Shown here in pieces: positions 25,417-34,135 of a DNA stretch of 64,000 nucleotides. Positions within the stretch are counted from its first letter, which is position 1. Every line of letters begins with the position of its first letter. Made by a program: the position numbers and the translations under genes. The stretch is from positions 1,488,001 to 1,552,000 of the forward strand of contig OZ246966.1 in the NCBI GenBank assembly GCA_965232405.1. The letters are read 5' to 3'. The notes beneath the pieces were generated by a model. It was not told the DNA's origin and made no database searches. It saw only the letters and a program-made list of their open reading frames with translations. Source of the DNA: RCIO01 sp965232405. GTDB lineage: Bacteria; Pseudomonadota; Alphaproteobacteria; Rhizobiales; Rhizobiaceae.

Positions 25417-26991
25417 TTAGAACAGCCTGAATGCTATCACGACGGAGGAAGCGGCGATGATCCACAGCGCCACACGACCCCAGCGCGCGTGGCGCGCCTC
25501 GGCGCGGCCGATGGCTTCGGCCGTTTCGGCATCGAAGCGCAGGCCGTTTTCGGCCATTGCGTCGATCTCGCGGGACAGCCGCTCTGTGCGGGCGGCAAGA
25601 TCCGGCGCCTGACGCGCCAGCGACATCAGCGCGCCAACGCCTTCGCGCGCATCGGTGAAAACGGCGCGAGGGCCGAGATTATCGGCAATCCAGCTGCCAA
25701 CGACCGGCTCGGAGGCCTTCCACATGTTGAAATGCGGATCGAGCGTGCGCGACACGCCCTCAACCACGACCATGGTCTTTTGCAGAAGGAGCAATTCCGG
25801 CCGCGTCTGCATGTCGAACAGTTCGGTGACCTCGAACAGCAACGTCAGCAGCTTGGCCATAGAGATGGTTTCGGCTGGCTGGCCGTGGATCGGCTCGCCG
25901 ATTGCGCGGAGCGCCTGCGCGAAGGCAGCCACGTCGTGATGCGCGGGCACATAGCCGGCTTCAAAATGCACCTCGGCGACGCGGCGGAAGTCGCGGGTGA
26001 TGAAGCCGTAGAGGATCTCGGCCAGGAAACGGCGCTCCTTGCGACCAAGCCGTCCCATGATGCCGAAATCAACCGCGACGATCGTGCCGTCTGCTTCCAC
26101 GAACAGGTTTCCAGGATGCATGTCGGCATGAAAGAAGCCGTCGCGCAGCGTGTGGCGCAGGAATGACTGGATCAGCGTTGCAGCCAGCGCCTTGGTATCG
26201 TGGCCGGCGGCGCGCAGGCCCTCGATGTCGGACATCTTGAGGCCGTCGACCCACTCCATCGTGACCACGTCGCGACCGGTGCGACGCCAGTCGACCCAGG
26301 GAACACGGAAGCCCGGATCGTCGGCAACGTTCTCCGCCATCTCTGAAAGAGCGGCCGCTTCCAGCCTTAGATCCATTTCGATCTTGGTGGTCTGGGCAAG
26401 CGTTTCGGCCACCTCGACCGGCTTCAGCCGGCGTGACGAGGGGATATATTTTTCCTGCAGGCGCGCGGCGAGGAAAAAGCCCTCGAGATCGCGGTGGAAA
26501 CGCCCGCGGACGCCCGGGCGTATGACCTTCACCGCCACCTTGCGCGTTTCACCGTCGTCCTCGATCTGGCCGGAATGAACCTGCGCGATGGACGCCGCGG
26601 CCACCGGCTCGTCGAGGCTGACATAGAGTTCTTCGACCGGCAGCCCGACCGATTCCTCGATTGCCTTGAGAGAGGCCGCGCGCGGGAAAGTTTCCATGCG
26701 GTCCTGAAGCGTGGCGAGATCGACCGCAATGTCGTGGCCGACGACGTCTGGCCGCGTGGCGAGAAACTGGCCGAGCTTCACGTAGGACGGGCCAAGCCGC
26801 TCGATCGCCTTGGCAATGCGCTCGGATCGGTCGCGGCGGCGGGCACGGCGGCGGGCAAGCAGCTTGGCGACGCGCCAGCCAAAGCGGGCGGGGCCTTCAA
26901 GATCGCCGCCCGGCATGGCGGCAACGACGCCTTCGCGGACCATGACCCAGCCCGCGCGGCCCAGCCGGTAATATGCGCCCAGCGTGCTCAT
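25417..26991 (-). CDS. ubiB: Ubiquinone biosynthesis protein UbiB (ABC1/ADCK kinase-like)
   Basis: A 524-residue atypical kinase. The diagnostic motifs are LGPSYVKLGQFLATRPDVVG (KxGQ), EPVAAASIAQVHSG (the A-rich loop), VAVKVIRPGV, HADMHPGNLFVEADGTIVAVDFG and the C-terminal membrane helix VALWIIAASSVVIAFRLF. UbiB supports ubiquinone synthesis, probably extracting lipid intermediates from the membrane. I use ATG 26991, thirteen bases from the ubiE stop. It is placed between ubiE and coaBC, and the short gap to coaBC (36 bases, holding a palindrome) suggests that coaBC is either part of, or inserted into, this operon. Confidence 0.95.
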   Translation of the reverse strand: MSTLGAYYRLGRAGWVMVREGVVAAMPGGDLEGPARFGWRVAKLLARRRARRRDRSERIAKAIERLGPSYVKLGQFLATRPDVVGHDIAVDLATLQDRMETFPRAASLKAIEESVGLPVEELYVSLDEPVAAASIAQVHSGQIEDDGETRKVAVKVIRPGVRGRFHRDLEGFFLAARLQEKYIPSSRRLKPVEVAETLAQTTKIEMDLRLEAAALSEMAENVADDPGFRVPWVDWRRTGRDVVTMEWVDGLKMSDIEGLRAAGHDTKALAATLIQSFLRHTLRDGFFHADMHPGNLFVEADGTIVAVDFGIMGRLGRKERRFLAEILYGFITRDFRRVAEVHFEAGYVPAHHDVAAFAQALRAIGEPIHGQPAETISMAKLLTLLFEVTELFDMQTRPELLLLQKTMVVVEGVSRTLDPHFNMWKASEPVVGSWIADNLGPRAVFTDAREGVGALMSLARQAPDLAARTERLSREIDAMAENGLRFDAETAEAIGRAEARHARWGRVALWIIAASSVVIAFRLF

Positions 26992-27004
26992 CCTGCGCGC
27001 GGTC

Positions 27005-27781
27005 TCAGAGCTTCCAGCCGGAATGGCAAGCGGCGATGCCGGCCGAATAATCACGCCAGGTGACGCGCTCGAAGCCGGCAGTCTCGATCATGGATGCGAA
27101 GTTCTTCTGGTTGGGAAAACGGCGGATCGATTCCACCAGATAACGATAGGGTTCGCCATCGCCGGTAACAGCCTGGCCGATGCGCGGAATGGCGTTGAAG
27201 GACCACGTCTCGTAGATCTTTTCCAGCGGCGGGAAGTCGACCTCGGAAAATTCGAGGCAAAGCAGGCGGCCGCCGGTCTTCAGCACCCTGAAGGCCTCCG
27301 ACAGTGCCTTGTCGATATGCGGCACGTTGCGGATGCCGAATGCGATCGTATAGGCGTCGAAGGAAGCATCCGGAAACGGCAGTTCCTCGGCGTTTGCCTC
27401 GACAAACTCGGTCGCAGCCGCGAGACCGCGCTTCTCGGCCCGCTCGCGGCCGACATCGAGCATCGAGCCGTTGATGTCGAGCACGGTTGCGTGGGCATGA
27501 CCGCGCGAGGCGTCTATGACGCGAAAGGCTATATCGCCGGTGCCGCCAGCCACGTCGAGCAGCTTCCAGCCGGGCCGCGGCGGCGGGTTGAGCCATGCGA
27601 CCATGGCGTCCTTCCACAGCCGGTGCATGCCGCCCGACATCAAATCGTTCATGATGTCGTAGCGCCGGGCAACGCGATGAAACACCTCATCGACCATGCC
27701 CTGCTTCTCGCCCTCGCCAACGGTGCGGAAACCGTATGAGGTTTCCATGCCTCCCGCGGCTGTGGTGCGCTGTGCGGTCAT
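27005..27781 (-). CDS. ubiE: Ubiquinone/menaquinone C-methyltransferase
   Basis: A 258-residue SAM-dependent methyltransferase. The motifs VARRYDIMNDLMSGGMHRLWK, LLDVAGGTGDIAFRV (SAM-binding motif I), FGIRNVPHIDKALSEA and FSEVDFPPLEKIYETWSFNAIPRIG are those of UbiE. It performs the C-methylation step of ubiquinone formation. I start it at ATG 27781, where the TTAAGGMETSYGFRTV region typical of rhizobial UbiE begins; a longer start at 27814 exists. It is divergent from the adenosine deaminase gene and 13 bases from ubiB. Confidence 0.95.
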   Translation of the reverse strand: MTAQRTTAAGGMETSYGFRTVGEGEKQGMVDEVFHRVARRYDIMNDLMSGGMHRLWKDAMVAWLNPPPRPGWKLLDVAGGTGDIAFRVIDASRGHAHATVLDINGSMLDVGRERAEKRGLAAATEFVEANAEELPFPDASFDAYTIAFGIRNVPHIDKALSEAFRVLKTGGRLLCLEFSEVDFPPLEKIYETWSFNAIPRIGQAVTGDGEPYRYLVESIRRFPNQKNFASMIETAGFERVTWRDYSAGIAACHSGWKL

Positions 27782-27895
27782 GTCATCTGTCCCGTCAAAA
27801 TTCGGGCGGACCATAGCCCATCGAAAATGCGGGCGCTATTGTTCGGCCCGCGATTGAGTGCCGCGCCCGGTGCGGTGGTTAAGAAGGGGAAGCGC

Positions 27896-28861
27896 ATGGT
27901 GGCGATGGCCGAATTGCACTGTCATATCGAGGGGGCGGCCGCGCCCGAACTGGTGGAGCGACAGGCGCGCAAATATGGCGCCGACACATCCGAATTCATC
28001 AAGGACGGGGTGTTTGTGTGGGAGGACTTCACCACCTTCCTCGCAGCCTATGATTTTTCGGCCAATCTGTTTCGCGACGAAGACGACTATGCGCTGCTGG
28101 CCGAACATTATCTCACCAGTCTGTCGCGCGACGGCGCGATCTATTCCGAATTCTTCACCTCGCCCGACCATGCGCGCCGGGCCGGCCTGTCGCCGCAGGC
28201 ATACACGGATGCGCTGGGCGAAGGCATGAGGCGGGCGAAGGAGAGCGAGGGCATAGAATCGCGCATGATCGTCACCGGCGTGCGTCATTTCGGCGTGGAA
28301 TCGGTGGAAGATGCGGCGCGCTTCGCGGTTGAATGCGGGCATCCGCTCGTCACCGGCTACGGCATGGCGGGCGAAGAGCGGTTCGGCAATCTGGCGGACT
28401 ACACCCGCGCCTTCGACATTGCCCGCGAGGCAGGACTCGGAATTACCGTGCATGCCGGCGAACTGGCCGGGTGGGAGAGTGTGCGCGACGCGCTCGACCA
28501 CATTCGGCCCACACGCATCGGGCACGGGGTGCGGGCGATCGAAAGCCCCGATCTGGTGAAGCGCATCGCCGATGAAGGCGTGGTGCTGGAAGTCTGCCCG
28601 GTTTCGAACATCGAGCTGAAGGTGTTTCCCGACTACGCCTCGCACCCGTTTCCCGCGCTGCGCAAGGCGGGGTGCAAGGTGACGCTGAACTCCGACGACC
28701 CGCCCTATTTCCACACCAGCCTGAAGAAGGAATATGATGTCGCGGCCATGCATTTTGGCATGGAACCCGACGATCTGGCCGAGATCACGCAGACGGCAAT
28801 TGCCGCCGCATATGTCGACGATGACACACGCGAGATCTTGCTGGCGAAGTCTGCCGGCTGA
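27896..28861 (+). CDS. add: Adenosine deaminase family enzyme
   Basis: A 321-residue member of the adenosine/adenine deaminase family. The metal site is seen in AELHCHIEGAA (H8, H10) and, further on, HAGE and SDDP; EFFTSPDHARRAG and GHGVRAIESPDLVKRIADEG complete the barrel. It removes the amino group from adenosine, or possibly adenine, to give inosine or hypoxanthine. The motif NSDDPPYF is closer to adenine deaminases than to classic adenosine deaminases, so the substrate is not certain. Start ATG 27896 with AAGGGGAAG upstream. First gene of the salvage region, with upp 107 bases on. Confidence 0.88.
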   Translation: MVAMAELHCHIEGAAAPELVERQARKYGADTSEFIKDGVFVWEDFTTFLAAYDFSANLFRDEDDYALLAEHYLTSLSRDGAIYSEFFTSPDHARRAGLSPQAYTDALGEGMRRAKESEGIESRMIVTGVRHFGVESVEDAARFAVECGHPLVTGYGMAGEERFGNLADYTRAFDIAREAGLGITVHAGELAGWESVRDALDHIRPTRIGHGVRAIESPDLVKRIADEGVVLEVCPVSNIELKVFPDYASHPFPALRKAGCKVTLNSDDPPYFHTSLKKEYDVAAMHFGMEPDDLAEITQTAIAAAYVDDDTREILLAKSAG

Positions 28862-28968
28862 GCCGACAAATCTGTGATCGCGGCGATGTTGTGGGTGTAT
28901 CGCGGCGCACGCGCAACCTAGAATGACGGGCCGGAAAAGGCCGCCAACCGCCAACGAGGAGAAGCCGC

Positions 28969-29598
28969 ATGAAGGGCGCAAACGTCGTCGACCACCCGCT
29001 GGTCAAGCACAAGCTCACCATCATGCGCAACAAGGAGACTTCGACCGCGAGCTTCCGACGGCTGCTGCGCGAGATTTCGCTGCTTCTTTGCTACGAGGTG
29101 ACACGCGATCTGGAACTGACGACGACCAGGATCGAGACGCCGCTGGAGCCGATGGATGCGCCAATCCTTGAAGGCAAGAAGCTGGTCTTCGCCTCTGTTC
29201 TGCGCGCCGGCAACGGACTGCTCGACGGCATGCTCGATCTCGTGCCCGCCGCGCGCGTGGCCCATATCGGCCTCTACCGCGACCACGACACGCTGCAGGC
29301 GGTGGAATATTTCTTCAAGGCGCCGGCCGATCTGGAAAACCGGCTGATCATCGTGGTCGATCCGATGCTTGCGACGGGCAATTCGTCGATTGCGGCCGTG
29401 GACCAGCTGAAGGCGCGCGGCGCGACCAATCTCCGCTTCCTGTGCCTGCTGGCAGCGCCCGAGGGCATCGAGCGGTTCAACGAGGCACATCCCGACGTGC
29501 CGATTTTCACCGCCTCGATCGACAGCCATCTCAACGAGCTGGGTTATATCGTGCCCGGCCTGGGCGATGCCGGCGACCGAATGTACGGCACCAAGTAA
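28969..29598 (+). CDS. upp: Uracil phosphoribosyltransferase
   Basis: A 209-residue phosphoribosyltransferase. It contains VDHPLVKHKLTIMRNKETSTASFR at the start, ASVLRAGNGLLDGMLDLVP, GLYRDHDTLQAVEYFFK and the PRPP loop VVDPMLATGNSSIAAVDQLK, ending near GLGDAGDRMYGTK. It converts uracil and PRPP to UMP. The ATG at 28969 has GAGGAGAAG before it. It joins the adenosine deaminase upstream and the deoA/PNP/cdd/transport genes on the other strand as a complete nucleoside salvage set. Confidence 0.96.
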   Translation: MKGANVVDHPLVKHKLTIMRNKETSTASFRRLLREISLLLCYEVTRDLELTTTRIETPLEPMDAPILEGKKLVFASVLRAGNGLLDGMLDLVPAARVAHIGLYRDHDTLQAVEYFFKAPADLENRLIIVVDPMLATGNSSIAAVDQLKARGATNLRFLCLLAAPEGIERFNEAHPDVPIFTASIDSHLNELGYIVPGLGDAGDRMYGTK

Positions 29599-29687
29599 CC
29601 ATCGCTTAACCCTGACAGCTGCCGCAACGCGGCGTTAACCGTGCAATAGCGCAGTGAGCATAAGGTCAGACCCGGAAAGGGCTGACC

Positions 29688-30257
29688 ATGCTGCGCAAAC
29701 TGCTGATCCTTGGCATTTTTGCCGGAAGCTCGGCTTCCGTGCCGATCCTTTATCAGAGCAATCCAGAGGCGTTTCAGAGCTTCGTGGAAACGGCTTTCGA
29801 GGAAAGCGAGCCAGAGGTCGAAGAAAAGCGCCCGGTCGTTGTCGTGAACAAGATGCAGCCCGCGCCGCGCAAGCTTGGCGTTTCGGGCAGGTCGGTCGAG
29901 ATCAGCGCCGATCAGGCCGGGCACTACCGGGCAGACTTCCGGCTCAATGGCCGCTCCGTCGACGCCCTGATCGATACCGGGGCTACGCTGATTGCCGTCA
30001 ACCGCTCGACGGCACGACGGCTGGGCATCAACCTGACCCAGAGCGACTTCAAGCATGAAGTCAGGACAGCCAATGGCAGCACACGCGCCGCCGCGGCAAT
30101 GATCGACACGGTCGAGATTGGCCGCATCCATGTGCGCGATGTGCAGGCGGTGGTGCTCGACGATGAAGCGCTGCAGGGCACGCTGGTGGGGATGAGCTTC
30201 CTCAAGCGCCTTTCGGGCTACAAGGTCGAATATGGCGAGCTGGTGCTGGAGCAGTAG
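29688..30257 (+). CDS. Retropepsin-like aspartic protease (TIGR02281 type)
   Basis: A 189-residue protein with an N-terminal membrane anchor or signal (MLRKLLILGIFAGSSASVPIL), a charged spacer (about 30-70) and a C-terminal retropepsin domain (about 80-189). The active site is ALIDTGATLIAVNRSTARRLG with the aspartate of DTGA, followed by EVRTANGSTRAAAAMIDTV and a flap LVGMSFLKRLSGYKVEYGELV. Enzymes of this clan AA group are single-domain, dimeric aspartic proteases tied to the inner membrane in alphaproteobacteria; substrates are not known. Start ATG 29688; no close neighbour on its strand. Confidence 0.9.
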   Translation: MLRKLLILGIFAGSSASVPILYQSNPEAFQSFVETAFEESEPEVEEKRPVVVVNKMQPAPRKLGVSGRSVEISADQAGHYRADFRLNGRSVDALIDTGATLIAVNRSTARRLGINLTQSDFKHEVRTANGSTRAAAAMIDTVEIGRIHVRDVQAVVLDDEALQGTLVGMSFLKRLSGYKVEYGELVLEQ

Positions 30258-30324
30258 GGGTCGCGGCGCATTGAGCGAATTTGCCTGCCATTGAACCGCT
30301 CATCCGCTCCTGTTTTTGGTGCCG

Positions 30325-30366
30325 CAATTCCGGACGGAAAACCGGCCTCCACTTTTCCTGGAATTG
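30325..30366. repeat. 42-bp hairpin intergenic repeat, copy 2
   Basis: Second copy of the repeat at 17550-17591: CAATTCC...GGAATTG around GGAAAA...TTTTCC, with the apex ccggcctccac. It is the spacer between the convergent protease gene and deoA and may terminate both. Confidence 0.85.
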
Positions 30367-30368
30367 CT

Positions 30369-31682
30369 CTATCCCGCCACCACGCGCCGCCTGACCGGGC
30401 GTGACACCGACGGTCTGGTTTCTCCAATCGAATAGGCTTCCAGAACGGCCCGCGCGGCCTGTTCAGCGTCAGCCTTCGATCGCGCATGGATGAGCGCTAG
30501 CGGATCGCCCATCGCCACCTCGGCGCCAATCGGAACCAGACGGGTGATACCGACCGAATGGTCGATCGCCGCACCCGGATCCGTGCGGCCGCCACCAAGC
30601 GTGACGACGGCGATGCCTATGTCGCGGGTTTCAACCGCCGTGACTTGGCCTGAACGGTCCGCCTTGACCGGCAGTTCGACTTCGGCCGCCTGCAGATAGT
30701 TGTTGTACTTCTCGACAAAATCGTTCGGACCGCCGAGTACGGAAACCATGCGACCGAAAACTTCCGCCGCCTTGCCGCTGTCCAGCGCGCGGCGTGAAAT
30801 GGTCGAAGCTTCATGGATCGAGGCGGTAATGCCGGCCGACATCAGCATCTCGGCCGCCAGCGCCAGGGTGACCGATTCCAGTCTCGGGTCGCGCTTGCCG
30901 GTCAGGAACTCGACTGCGTTGGCGACCTCCACGGCATTGCCGGCGGCAGACGCCAGCGGCTCATTCATGTCGGTGATCAGCGCCGACGTGGCCAGTCCGG
31001 CACCGTCGGCCACTTCGACAAGGCTGCGCGCCAGCTTGCCGGCGCCGCGGGCAGTCGACATGAACGCGCCATTGCCTGACTTCACATCGAGAACCAGCGA
31101 CCCGAGGCCGGCAGCGAGCTTTTTCGACAGGATGGACGCCGTGATCAGCGGTATCGATTCCACCGTGCCGGTGACATCGCGGATGGAATAGAAACGTTTA
31201 TCGGCCGGCGCCAGACGCGCCGTCTGGCCGATAATGGCGCAGCCGGCTTCGAGCACCGTCTTGCGGAAAAGCGCGTTGTCCGGCTGGGTCTTGTAGCCGG
31301 GGATGGAATCCATCTTGTCCAGCGTGCCGCCGGTATGGCCAAGCCCGCGCCCGGAGATCATCGGCACATATGCGCCGCATGCGGCAACGATGGGCGCCAG
31401 CATCAGAGAGACATTGTCGCCGACGCCGCCGGTGGAGTGTTTGTCGGTTGCCGGGCCGGGCAGGTCGGACCAGTCCAGCACATCGCCGGAATCGCGCATG
31501 GCCAGAGTCAGCGCCACGGTCTCTTCGCGTTCCATGCCGTTGAGGAACATCGCCATTGCAAGTGCTGCGACCTGGCCTTCGGTGAAAGAACCGTCGGCGA
31601 GGCCCTGCACGAAGGCTTCGATCTCCGGCTTTGACAGGCGCGCGCCGTCGCGCTTCTTGCGGATGATTTCCTGGGGGAGCAT
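30369..31682 (-). CDS. deoA: Thymidine phosphorylase
   Basis: A 437-residue nucleoside phosphorylase. Motifs are MLPQEIIRKKRDGARLSKPEIEAFV, the phosphate-binding KHSTGGVGDNVSLMLAPIVAACG, SGRGLGHTGGTLDKMDSIPGY and ASILSKKLAAGLGSLVLDVKSGNGAFM. It splits thymidine (and deoxyuridine) to base and deoxyribose-1-phosphate. The last 100 residues form the usual C-terminal domain. Its ATG is 275 bases from the next gene upstream on the same strand; that gap is gene-free as far as I can see. It is the most distal gene of the minus-strand salvage block. Confidence 0.96.
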   Translation of the reverse strand: MLPQEIIRKKRDGARLSKPEIEAFVQGLADGSFTEGQVAALAMAMFLNGMEREETVALTLAMRDSGDVLDWSDLPGPATDKHSTGGVGDNVSLMLAPIVAACGAYVPMISGRGLGHTGGTLDKMDSIPGYKTQPDNALFRKTVLEAGCAIIGQTARLAPADKRFYSIRDVTGTVESIPLITASILSKKLAAGLGSLVLDVKSGNGAFMSTARGAGKLARSLVEVADGAGLATSALITDMNEPLASAAGNAVEVANAVEFLTGKRDPRLESVTLALAAEMLMSAGITASIHEASTISRRALDSGKAAEVFGRMVSVLGGPNDFVEKYNNYLQAAEVELPVKADRSGQVTAVETRDIGIAVVTLGGGRTDPGAAIDHSVGITRLVPIGAEVAMGDPLALIHARSKADAEQAARAVLEAYSIGETRPSVSRPVRRRVVAG

Positions 31683-31957
31683 GTTAGGGGCAGGATCTGC
31701 TTATTTGACTGGAATGTTCGGAGCGGATTGGTGCGGATACGAGGAGCAAGCCCGCAGGAAGGCTGAAGCCTTTCAAGGGATTGCGACAAGGTAGCCCGGA
31801 GAAATCCGCCCGATCCGACGGACGACCGAGCTGACGTCGATCTGCCGCGTCAAAGCCCTCGACCGGGGGTTTTGCCCCGCTCATCGGCCCTTTCCTTGCA
31901 TCTCTCGTCATCTCGATCGCCATTTCTGTCAAATAGGCAGGTCCTGACCCTCAGAAC

Positions 31958-32764
31958 CTAGACCGTTGCCAGGCCGTCGCGGAAGGCAGCCTTCAGGATG
32001 GTGGCCAAACGCTGTCCACCGAGCGGCGCCATGTCCTTGGTCTCCTGATGCGAGAGTTCCGCGCCTGTCATGCCGGCGGCAAGGTTGGTGACGACCGAGC
32101 AGGCCGCGACACGGATCCCCAGAAACCTGGCCAGAATGACCTCCGGCACGGTCGACATGCCAACCGCCGTTGCGCCCATTGTCCGGGCCATGCGGATTTC
32201 GGCCGGCGTCTCGAAGGACGGGCCGGAGAACCACATATAGACGCCCTTGTGGAGCGCGGTGCCGGTGTCTGCCGCCGCCTTTTCCAAGGCAGCGCGCATG
32301 GCCGCATCATAGGCTTCCGTCAGGCCGACGAAGCGGCCATCGGATGGCTCGCCGAACAGCGGATTGGTGCCGGAGAAATTGATGTGATCCTCAATCAGCA
32401 TCACCGAGCCAGGGCCCATCTCCGGCTCGAGCGACCCCGCTGCGTTGGTGAGGATGAGTTTCCTGATGCCGATGCCGGCCAGAACCTCGAGCGCGGGGCG
32501 CATGGCGGCAGGATTGCCGTGTTCGTAATAATGCGCGCGGCCGGACAGCATGAGTACCGGCGCGCCGGAGAGATGACCGGCGACCACCTCGCCGGCATGG
32601 CCAGTGACGCCGCTCTTCGGGAACCCCGGCAGGTCACCATAGGACACGCGAACGGGATTTTCGACCTCGTCGACCAGCCCGCCAAGGCCGGAGCCGAGCA
32701 CCATCGCCATATCGGGCGCGAGGCCGTTGAGCGCTTCAACCAGATGGGCCGCCGCCTGCTTCAT
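31958..32764 (-). CDS. Purine nucleoside phosphorylase
   Basis: A 268-residue trimeric-type purine nucleoside phosphorylase. Characteristic are MVLGSGLGGLVDEVENP, SGRAHYYEHGNPAAMRPALEVLAGIG, TNAAGSLEPEMGPGSVMLIEDHINFSG (with NAAG), FSGPSFETPAEIRMARTMGATAVGMSTVPEVI and SVVTNLAAGM. It releases purine bases from (deoxy)ribonucleosides, and pairs naturally with the adenosine deaminase. ATG at 32764 overlaps the cdd stop by four bases, so the two are translated together. Confidence 0.95.
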   Translation of the reverse strand: MKQAAAHLVEALNGLAPDMAMVLGSGLGGLVDEVENPVRVSYGDLPGFPKSGVTGHAGEVVAGHLSGAPVLMLSGRAHYYEHGNPAAMRPALEVLAGIGIRKLILTNAAGSLEPEMGPGSVMLIEDHINFSGTNPLFGEPSDGRFVGLTEAYDAAMRAALEKAAADTGTALHKGVYMWFSGPSFETPAEIRMARTMGATAVGMSTVPEVILARFLGIRVAACSVVTNLAAGMTGAELSHQETKDMAPLGGQRLATILKAAFRDGLATV

Positions 32765-33153
32765 TTGAGGCTGTCTCCCCTGAAGCCGAGCGGCAGAATG
32801 TCGGCCATGGTCAATGTTTCGGCGACGCCGGTTTCGTCGCACAGATAGAGCTTTGTGTCTGGGGCGGCGAACTCCGCCAGCCGCTGACGGCACCCGCCGC
32901 AAGGCGTTATCTTGGCCATCTTTTCAGCGACCACCGCAATTTCGGCGATCGGTCCGCCACCGCCCATCACATAATGCGAAAGCGCCGTCGTCTCCGCGCA
33001 CCAGCCTTCGGGAAAGGAGGCGTTTTCGATGTTCGCGCCGGTGTACACACGGCCGTCCTCGGTGCGGATAGCCGCACCGACCGGAAACTTCGAATAGGGC
33101 GCATGGCACTTGGCCATCGCATCGACAGCGGCCAGAAAGAGCTCGTGCGACAT
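32761..33153 (-). CDS. cdd: Cytidine deaminase
   Basis: A 130-residue homotetrameric-type cytidine deaminase. The zinc site consists of CAETTALSHYV (cysteine and catalytic glutamate) and the PCGGCRQRLAEF pair of cysteines. FPVGAAIRTEDGRVYTGANIENASF is the substrate-binding part. It turns cytidine and deoxycytidine into uridine and deoxyuridine. It follows the last permease gene by nine bases and overlaps the PNP gene, confirming one long operon with the nucleoside ABC transporter. Confidence 0.96.
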   Translation of the reverse strand: MSHELFLAAVDAMAKCHAPYSKFPVGAAIRTEDGRVYTGANIENASFPEGWCAETTALSHYVMGGGGPIAEIAVVAEKMAKITPCGGCRQRLAEFAAPDTKLYLCDETGVAETLTMADILPLGFRGDSLK

Positions 33154-33162
33154 GGAAGGGCT

Positions 33163-34134
33163 CTAGCGCTCCTTGACATAGGGCTGGCCGCCGGCGCGCG
33201 GCGGGATCGCCTTGCCGATGAAGCCGGCGAGCAGCACCACGGTGAGCACGTAGGGCAGCGCCTGGAAGAACTGCACCGGCACACGACCCACCACCGGCAG
33301 GGGCGTACCGCCCAGCCTGATGGCAGCCGCATCGAGGAACCCGAAGAGCAGACAGGCCATCATGGCCGGCACGGGCCGCCATTTGGCGAAGATGAGTGCT
33401 GCCAGCGCGATGAAGCCGCGGCCTGCGGTCATGTCCTTCACAAAGCCGGCATTCATGGAAAGCGCCAGATAGGCACCGGCGAAACCGCACAGAATACCGG
33501 TGCAGATCACCGCCCGGTAGCGCAGCCAGGATACCGAGATGCCCGCGGTGTCGACTGCCGCCGGATTTTCGCCAACAGCTCTCAAACGCAGGCCGAAGCG
33601 GGTGCGGAACAGCGCCCACCAGGTGAACGGCACCATGATGAAAGCGAAATAGACCAGCAGCGAATGGCCCGAAAGCAGTTCGGAATAAATCTGGCCGACG
33701 ATCGGAACATCTCGGAGGGCTTCCGCGAAGGGAAGCTGCACGGCGCCAAAGCGGCCTTCCGCGCTCAGTGACGGCGTGCGACCGCCCTGACTGAACCATG
33801 CCTGGCCCAGAATGATGGTTGAACCGGCGGCGATGAAGTTGATGGCGACGCCCGACACGATCTGGTTGCCGCGATGGGTGATGGAGGCAAAGCCGTGAAC
33901 CAGCGCCAGCCCGACAGAGATGAGGACCGCCATCGCAAGACCGGCCCAGGCCGAACCCATGACGGCGGCAGCCGCGCCGGCGGCAAACGCGCCGGCCAGC
34001 ATCTTTCCTTCCAGACCGATGTCGAAAATGCCGGAGCGCTCTGAATACAGACCGGCCAGACAGGCCAGCAGCAGCGGCACCGACAGTCGTACGGTGGAAT
34101 CGAGGACCTGGACGAGGGTGGTGAAGAAATCCAT
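33163..34134 (-). CDS. Nucleoside ABC transporter permease 2 (BmpB/NupQ-like)
   Basis: A 323-residue membrane protein with eight or more helices. It is a BPD_transp_2-type permease: LACLAGLYSERSGIFDIGLEGKMLAGAFAAG, SITHRGNQIVSGVAINFIAAG and FGLRLRAVGENPAAVDTAGISVSWLRYRAV are characteristic of permeases used with BMP (basic membrane protein) binding proteins. It forms the channel together with the permease upstream. The ATG at 34134 lies one base beyond the stop of that permease; the cdd gene follows nine bases after its own stop. Confidence 0.92.
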   Translation of the reverse strand: MDFFTTLVQVLDSTVRLSVPLLLACLAGLYSERSGIFDIGLEGKMLAGAFAAGAAAAVMGSAWAGLAMAVLISVGLALVHGFASITHRGNQIVSGVAINFIAAGSTIILGQAWFSQGGRTPSLSAEGRFGAVQLPFAEALRDVPIVGQIYSELLSGHSLLVYFAFIMVPFTWWALFRTRFGLRLRAVGENPAAVDTAGISVSWLRYRAVICTGILCGFAGAYLALSMNAGFVKDMTAGRGFIALAALIFAKWRPVPAMMACLLFGFLDAAAIRLGGTPLPVVGRVPVQFFQALPYVLTVVLLAGFIGKAIPPRAGGQPYVKER

Positions 34135-34135
34135 C

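Noticed and set aside
25432..25439. TGCTATCA, a second FitA-like half-site near coaBC
   Set aside because: It lies inside the ubiB coding region, 35 bases from the first site and in the wrong order for the known FitA operator, so it is probably chance.
31684..31957. 82-codon frame upstream of deoA
   Set aside because: It runs through the deoA leader with no family likeness; the gap seems noncoding.
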